A stretch of DNA of 64,000 nucleotides, taken from the NCBI GenBank assembly GCA_035448545.1, contig DAOTJE010000013.1, positions 1 through 64,000 on the forward strand. The letters are read 5' to 3'. This document shows positions 59,985-64,000 of the stretch, piece by piece; position 1 is the stretch's first letter, and every line of letters starts with the position of its first letter. The notes beneath the pieces are model-generated. The model worked only from the letters and a program-made list of their open reading frames with translations, had not been told where the DNA came from and made no database searches. Origin of the DNA: Anaerobaca sp035448545. Its GTDB lineage: Bacteria; Planctomycetota; Phycisphaerae; Sedimentisphaerales; Anaerobacaceae. A program made the position numbers and the translations under genes.

Positions 59985-60986
59985 ATGGCGGAACGGGCAG
60001 CGGAGCGGATCGCCATGAGTTCGAAGACGCGGCTGGGACAGGCCTATTACGACTTGTCGGTCATGATGGACGCAGGGGTTCCGATCCTGCGCTCGCTGGA
60101 CGTAGCCATCGAAGGACGTCAGGGCCGGCTCAAGCGCGTTCTCACGCAGATCCGCGACTCGATATCCAAGGGGTCGGATCTTTCCACCGCCCTTTCGGAA
60201 CACCACAGCGTGTTTCCGCTGATGGACCGCATGCTCATCGAGGCGGCCGAGACCGCGGGGTCGCTGGGCCTGTCTTTCAAGATGCTGTCCCAGTGGCACG
60301 AATTCGTCCACCGGATCACCCGGCGACTCCAGGTCGGCTTGATCCGTCCCTTCCTCACACTCCATGTGGCCGCCTTCGTTTTCGGGCTTCCCGGCCTCGT
60401 CGCAGGCAGGACCACCACGGGCCAGTACCTGCTGGGTGTCCTGGGAATCCTCATGGTCTTGTACATTCCAACGGTCCTGGTGGTCGCGTGCATGCGTCTG
60501 CGAGAGCGATTGCCCCTCGTCGCACTGCCGCTGGATTTCATCCTGTTGCGGATTCCGCTGCTGGGTCGGGCGGTCTACCACATGTCGATCAGTCGCTATG
60601 CCAGGGCGTTCGCCATGATGTACAGAGCCGGCGTCCCCATCACCGAGGTGACGGACCGGGCCACGCGGGCCACGGGCAACGCGATCGTCGCCCGGTTGTT
60701 TGACGGAGGTCGAGACAGCGTCCGCGCCGGCGGACTGGCCTGGGAAGGGTACTCCAAGCGTCTGCCGGCGCAGTACCTGCACCTCTTTCAGATCGGCGAG
60801 GAGACAGGCGAACTGGACAAGACCGCCGAGAAGATCGCCGAGATTTCTGCCGACCGCGCTGAGCTTCTGTTCGGCGAGTTCGCACGGTGGCAGCCGGCGG
60901 CCATCTACGCCGTTGTCGCCATCGTCGTCATCTATATGATCTTCAGGATATGGGGCCAGATCTACGGCGGCTTGCCCGCCTTCTGA
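59985..60986 (+). CDS. gspF: Type II secretion / type IV pilus F protein
   Basis: The 333-residue inner-membrane protein contains both T2SF domains: YYDLSVMMDAGVPILRSLDV ... VFPLMDRMLIEAAETAGSL (about 20-95) and YARAFAMMYRAGVPITEVTD ... LHLFQIGEETGELDKTAEKI (about 205-290). Three membrane segments lie near 125-145, 150-170 and 305-325. It is shorter than typical GspF/PilC (about 400) because the N-terminal cytoplasmic extension is missing. GspF is the platform protein that couples the assembly ATPase to pseudopilus growth. No gspE or gspG-like gene lies beside it. Met11 (60015), with GGAG before it, is an equally good start. Confidence 0.87.
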   Translation: MAERAAERIAMSSKTRLGQAYYDLSVMMDAGVPILRSLDVAIEGRQGRLKRVLTQIRDSISKGSDLSTALSEHHSVFPLMDRMLIEAAETAGSLGLSFKMLSQWHEFVHRITRRLQVGLIRPFLTLHVAAFVFGLPGLVAGRTTTGQYLLGVLGILMVLYIPTVLVVACMRLRERLPLVALPLDFILLRIPLLGRAVYHMSISRYARAFAMMYRAGVPITEVTDRATRATGNAIVARLFDGGRDSVRAGGLAWEGYSKRLPAQYLHLFQIGEETGELDKTAEKIAEISADRAELLFGEFARWQPAAIYAVVAIVVIYMIFRIWGQIYGGLPAF

Positions 60987-61057
60987 CGCCGGCACTACCA
61001 GGTTTTGCCTCGCGCCCCTGCCTTGCTCGGGCGGGTGCATTTTGTGAGCTTATTGAC

Positions 61058-61085
61058 TTGATGCAAATGCTCTCACTGATACAAT
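61058..61085 (+). promoter_or_regulatory. Sigma-70-like promoter for pdxJ
   Basis: TTGATG (61058-61063), a 16-base spacer and TACAAT (61080-61085), 28 bp before the start codon. Confidence 0.5.
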
Positions 61086-61113
61086 TGCCCCGTCAGTGAA
61101 AAAGGGTGCAGTC

Positions 61114-61836
61114 ATGGCAGTTCTGAATGTCAATATCGATCACGTGGCGACGGTGCGTCAGGCCCGCCTGGCGGACGAGCCAGACCCGGTCTGGGCGGCC
61201 GTCCAGTGTGAGTTGGCCGGAGCCAACGGTATCACCGTGCACCTGCGGCAGGACCGCCGGCACATCAACGAACGGGATGTGCGCGTGCTCAAGGAGACGG
61301 TGGCCTGCAAGTTCAACCTGGAGATGTCCATGGCCGAGCCGATCGTCAAGATCGCCGAGCAGGTCCGGCCCGACCAGGTAACGCTCGTGCCGGAAAACCG
61401 CGCCGAACTGACCACCGAAGGCGGATTGGACTGCGCCCGTTACAGGCGGCGCCTGGCCCAGGTGGTCCGGCGAATGCACAAGAAGGGGATTCTGGTCAGC
61501 ACGTTCATCGTGCCGCAGGCCGAGCAGATCCTCGCCTCGGTCGAGACCGGCTGCGACGCCGTTGAGTTGCACACCGGCGCATACGCCAATGCCAGGACCG
61601 AGGCGGCGAGCCGCAAGCGGCTGGCCGAGCTGGTGGCGGGCAAGGACCTGGCCCGTGAACACAAGCTGGTGGTCCACGCCGGACACGGACTGACCTATCG
61701 CAATATCGTCCCGGTTGCCCGCATTGAGGGGTTGTGTGAGTTCAACATCGGCCATAGCATCATTGCCCGCGCCGTGCTCGTCGGCATTCGCGAGGCAGCC
61801 AGGCAGATGATCGATCTGATCGAGAAATCGGCATAG
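61114..61836 (+). CDS. pdxJ: Pyridoxine 5'-phosphate synthase
   Basis: The 240-residue TIM-barrel enzyme has the PdxJ signatures LNVNIDHVATVRQAR (start), GITVHLRQDRRHINERDV, NLEMSMAEPIVKIA, VTLVPENRAELTTEGGLD, DAVELHTGAYA, VVHAGHGLTYRNI and EFNIGHSIIARAV. It condenses 1-deoxyxylulose 5-phosphate with aminoacetone phosphate to make vitamin B6, so the organism uses the DXP-dependent route. The ATG at 61114 begins the conserved N-terminus; a GTG six codons upstream is unlikely. It stands alone under its own promoter, 176 bp before dapA. Confidence 0.95.
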   Translation: MAVLNVNIDHVATVRQARLADEPDPVWAAVQCELAGANGITVHLRQDRRHINERDVRVLKETVACKFNLEMSMAEPIVKIAEQVRPDQVTLVPENRAELTTEGGLDCARYRRRLAQVVRRMHKKGILVSTFIVPQAEQILASVETGCDAVELHTGAYANARTEAASRKRLAELVAGKDLAREHKLVVHAGHGLTYRNIVPVARIEGLCEFNIGHSIIARAVLVGIREAARQMIDLIEKSA

Positions 61837-61853
61837 GGTGGGCCGTGCCCACT
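61837..61853 (+). repeat. Short palindrome, relative of 3340-3360
   Basis: GGTGGGCCGTGCCCACT directly follows the pdxJ stop codon and nearly matches the GGTGGGC/GCCCACC palindrome at 3340-3360. Confidence 0.5.
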
Positions 61854-61872
61854 GCTTACCTGGGGCCTCAAT

Positions 61873-61948
61873 TGCGAAACACGAAAACGAGAAACTCGAA
61901 ATACGAAATCCGAAACAAGTTCGAATGACGGAAATTCGAATGTCCAAG
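61873..61948 (+). repeat. Dispersed element, family B copy 2
   Basis: It shares CGAAACACGA, CGAAATCCGAAACAAG, GAATGACGGAAAT and ATGTCC with the reverse complement of 5323-5478, in the same order. It is shorter and lacks the second terminal repeat, so it looks like a truncated copy in the pdxJ-dapA gap. Confidence 0.65.
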
Positions 61949-62012
61949 ACTCCCGACCGGAGGCCGGTTTCGGATCTGGCTACAAGACTTCCGCATTGAC
62001 AGGAGCAGCAGG

Positions 62013-62885
62013 ATGTTCACAGGCGCCATGGTGGCACTGATCACGCCCTTCCACGAGGGTGAAATCGACTTTGAGACGCTCGACGAACTGATCGAGTTCC
62101 ATCTCGAAAACGGCATCGACGCGATCGTTCCTGTGGGAACGACGGGAGAGTCGCCCACGCTGAGCTTCGACGAGCACAAGCGGGTGATCGAGCGCGTCGT
62201 CAAAGGCGTCGGCGGCAGTGTCCCGGTGATCGCCGGCGCCGGGTCGAACAGCACCGCCGAGGCCATCGAGTTGACCAGCTTCTCCAAGAAAGTCGGCGCC
62301 GACGCGACCCTCCAGGTCTGTCCCTACTACAACAAGCCGACCCAGGAAGGATTCTACCAGCATTTCAAGGCGATCTGCGAGGAAGTGGATCTGCCGATGA
62401 TCCTGTACAACATCCCGGGTCGGTGCGGGGCCGGTTTGACGCCGGAGACCATCGCCCGCCTGAGCGAACTGGACAACGTCGTCGGCATCAAAGAGGCCAC
62501 CGGCAGTCTCGACCAGGCGTCGGAGATCGCGATGCGATGCGACCTGACGATCCTCTCCGGCGACGATTCCCTGACCCTGCCCATCGCGTCCGTCGGGGGC
62601 AAAGGCGTGATCAGCGTGGTCGCCAACATCGTCCCGGCCGACGTGAAGGCGATGACCGACCTGATCCTTGAAGGCGATCTTGTCAAGGCCCGCCAGTGGC
62701 ACCGCAAGCTCTTCACGCTGAGCAAGAACATGCTGACGCTGGCGACCAACCCGATCCCCATCAAGGCGGCCATGGCGATGCTCGATATGGCCTCCGAAGA
62801 GCTGCGTCTGCCGATGACCCCCCTGACGGAGTCCCAGAAGGCCGCTCTGAAACAGACGCTGACGAGCTACGGGCTGCTGAGCTGA
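62013..62885 (+). CDS. dapA: 4-hydroxy-tetrahydrodipicolinate synthase
   Basis: The 290-residue aldolase has the DapA motifs MVALITPFHEGEIDF (start), VPVGTTGESPTLSF (substrate threonines), PYYNKPTQEGFYQHF (catalytic Tyr region), LYNIPGRCGAGL (second Tyr) and VGIKEATGSLDQ (Schiff-base Lys). It condenses pyruvate with aspartate semialdehyde in lysine/diaminopimelate synthesis; the YNIPGR motif distinguishes it from most other family members. AGGAG lies ten bases before the ATG. It converges with the LRR gene, 16 bp away. Confidence 0.94.
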   Translation: MFTGAMVALITPFHEGEIDFETLDELIEFHLENGIDAIVPVGTTGESPTLSFDEHKRVIERVVKGVGGSVPVIAGAGSNSTAEAIELTSFSKKVGADATLQVCPYYNKPTQEGFYQHFKAICEEVDLPMILYNIPGRCGAGLTPETIARLSELDNVVGIKEATGSLDQASEIAMRCDLTILSGDDSLTLPIASVGGKGVISVVANIVPADVKAMTDLILEGDLVKARQWHRKLFTLSKNMLTLATNPIPIKAAMAMLDMASEELRLPMTPLTESQKAALKQTLTSYGLLS

Positions 62886-62901
62886 TATCCCGCCAACCGC
62901 G

Positions 62902-64000
62902 TCAGCCACCCTGTCGAGGACTTCGGCGTACGCCCGACAGAACTCTGTCGCGTAGGTAGGTCTGTCCAGGTCGATCGGAGCCAATCTGTGCCGTGTACAG
63001 GTGAGGCAGCGATTCAAACAGATGGCGGATGTCTTCCTGGCTGAAGCTGTGCTCGCCGATCAAGGTCAGGTACGTCAGGGCGTCAAGGGCTTCCAGGTGC
63101 TTGAGGCCCTGCCCGGTGAATTTGCCGCCGTAGATGTTGAGCATGTCCAGCTTCTTCATGTGCCGGAGGTGCACCAGGCCTTCGTCGGTCAGGTCGGGTC
63201 CGCCGATGGTCAGCCGATCCATCTGCGTCAATCCGGCCAGGCTGGCGAGTCCTTGGTCTGTCAGGCTCGGCGGCTTGATCGCCGAATTCCCAATCTGAAA
63301 CCACTTCAGTTGGATCAGCCCGGCCAGACAAGACACGTCCGCGTCGCCGATCACGCCCCCATCGCGTCGCGTTCCGATAGTCAATTGCTCCAGCTTCTTC
63401 AGGCCGGAAAGATCCAGCCCGGTGTAGTCCTGTTCGACGCCGTCGACACGGAGCTCTCGCAGGTTGGGCAATTCGCTCAGGCAGGACAGGCCGGAGATCG
63501 TGACGTTCGCGTCATGCACCGACAGGACTTCGAGGTTCCCCAAGCAAGCCAGCTTCTTCAATCCCTTGTCGGTGACAGCCGTACACCCAAAGAGACTCAA
63601 CTCCCGGAGCTTGTCCAGCCTGGCAATGGACTCCATTGAAGCATCCGTCACACCGATGCTGCCGATGTTGAGCTCTTCCAGCGAATGGCACTGGGTAAGC
63701 ATGGCAACCCCCTTGTCGGTGTAATAGCCATGGTCCTTGCTGGGGTCGACGAGGTGGACGCGGATAACGTCCAGCTTCCGCAGCCGAGGCAATTCGGACA
63801 GATACGCCAGACCCCGGTCCGAGATGCCCTGGGCCGGCAGATCGAGCGATTCGAGCGTCTTGACCTCCCTCAGGTAAGCAAGCCCTTCGTCGGTCACTTT
63901 CGAGTTGCGCACATCCAGGCTGCGCAGATTCGGCAATCGAGCAAGATGTCTGATTCCCTCGTTGGTGATGTTCTGCGACCAGTGGAAGCTCAGGTCCTGC
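62902..64000 (-). CDS. Leucine-rich-repeat protein, 5' end beyond the window
   Basis: The frame is open to the right edge: bases 63937-64000 translate in register as another repeat (LSFHWSQNITNEGIRHLARL), so the start lies outside. At least 365 residues of LRR type are visible, with a repeat of about 24-28 residues such as VTDEGLAYLREVKTLESLDL, ITDASMESIARLDKL-like units and LTDEGLVHLRHMKKLDMLNI. This is the cysteine-poor, T/D-E-G-L type common in planctomycetes. The C-terminus ends in a short basic tail (RRSPRQGG). LRR solenoids bind proteins. No signal peptide can be judged because the N-terminus is missing. Confidence 0.85.
   Translation of the reverse strand, partial: QDLSFHWSQNITNEGIRHLARLPNLRSLDVRNSKVTDEGLAYLREVKTLESLDLPAQGISDRGLAYLSELPRLRKLDVIRVHLVDPSKDHGYYTDKGVAMLTQCHSLEELNIGSIGVTDASMESIARLDKLRELSLFGCTAVTDKGLKKLACLGNLEVLSVHDANVTISGLSCLSELPNLRELRVDGVEQDYTGLDLSGLKKLEQLTIGTRRDGGVIGDADVSCLAGLIQLKWFQIGNSAIKPPSLTDQGLASLAGLTQMDRLTIGGPDLTDEGLVHLRHMKKLDMLNIYGGKFTGQGLKHLEALDALTYLTLIGEHSFSQEDIRHLFESLPHLYTAQIGSDRPGQTYLRDRVLSGVRRSPRQGG

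Noticed and set aside
1..64000. CRISPR arrays, tRNA/rRNA genes, transposases, integrases and prophage genes
   Set aside because: I looked for regularly spaced repeats, cloverleaf signatures and DDE/tyrosine-recombinase motifs and found none; a covariance or repeat-finder run would be needed to exclude tRNAs firmly.

Overview
The window is GC-rich bacterial DNA whose gene families point to the Planctomycetota, most likely a Phycisphaerae-like lineage. The evidence is the family mix, not a phylogenetic marker: very large secreted lamin-tail/CotH proteins, discoidin and fasciclin modular proteins, DUF1080, DUF4838, URO-D-like and xylose-isomerase-like enzymes, a pseudopilin-like protein with a short N-terminal methylation motif, PQQ-type propellers, and many short palindromic repeats between genes. 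No rRNA, tRNA, CRISPR array, transposase or integrase was seen.

Layout. 0-8 kb is accessory: a HepT/MntA toxin-antitoxin pair bracketed by direct repeats, two unknown genes of lower GC, an XRE regulator, an HNH-AP2 homing-endonuclease-like gene, several repeat mosaics and a HEAT-repeat secreted protein. 8-28.5 kb is mainly secretome: a 1255-aa modular protein with two fasciclin domains, a secreted pair (438 aa plus a 946-aa Sel1/transglutaminase protein), a pseudopilin-like protein and two tandem ~1500-aa LTD/chitobiase-like/CotH proteins. The second of these is split by a one-base frameshift in a T-run.

29-41 kb holds ordinary metabolism and transport: ResB-CcsA (system II cytochrome c maturation), DUF4838, FetA-FetB, DUF1080, an MntP-like pump, a membrane metallophosphoesterase, a URO-D-like protein, a Tat-exported TIM-barrel protein and phosphomannomutase/phosphoglucomutase. 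42-45 kb has two paralogous secreted cysteine-containing proteins built from Ig-like, SH3-like and OB-like pieces, which I find the least explained genes here. Then come a methyltransferase, a HAD hydrolase, a PQQ propeller, a sugar MFS transporter, a tail-anchored coiled-coil protein, an FAH-family enzyme and a glycosyltransferase, followed at 53.8-56.8 kb by a paralog of the 8.4-kb modular protein. 57-64 kb has pgsA-ribBA-lipoprotein, an orphan gspF, pdxJ, dapA and a leucine-rich-repeat protein that runs off the right edge.

The secreted proteins, sugar-enzyme families and sugar transporter fit a heterotrophic polysaccharide degrader, but no classical glycoside hydrolase or sulfatase lies in the window, so that is inference. 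All assignments come from reading motifs by eye. No database search was run, and promoter and terminator calls are pattern matches only.
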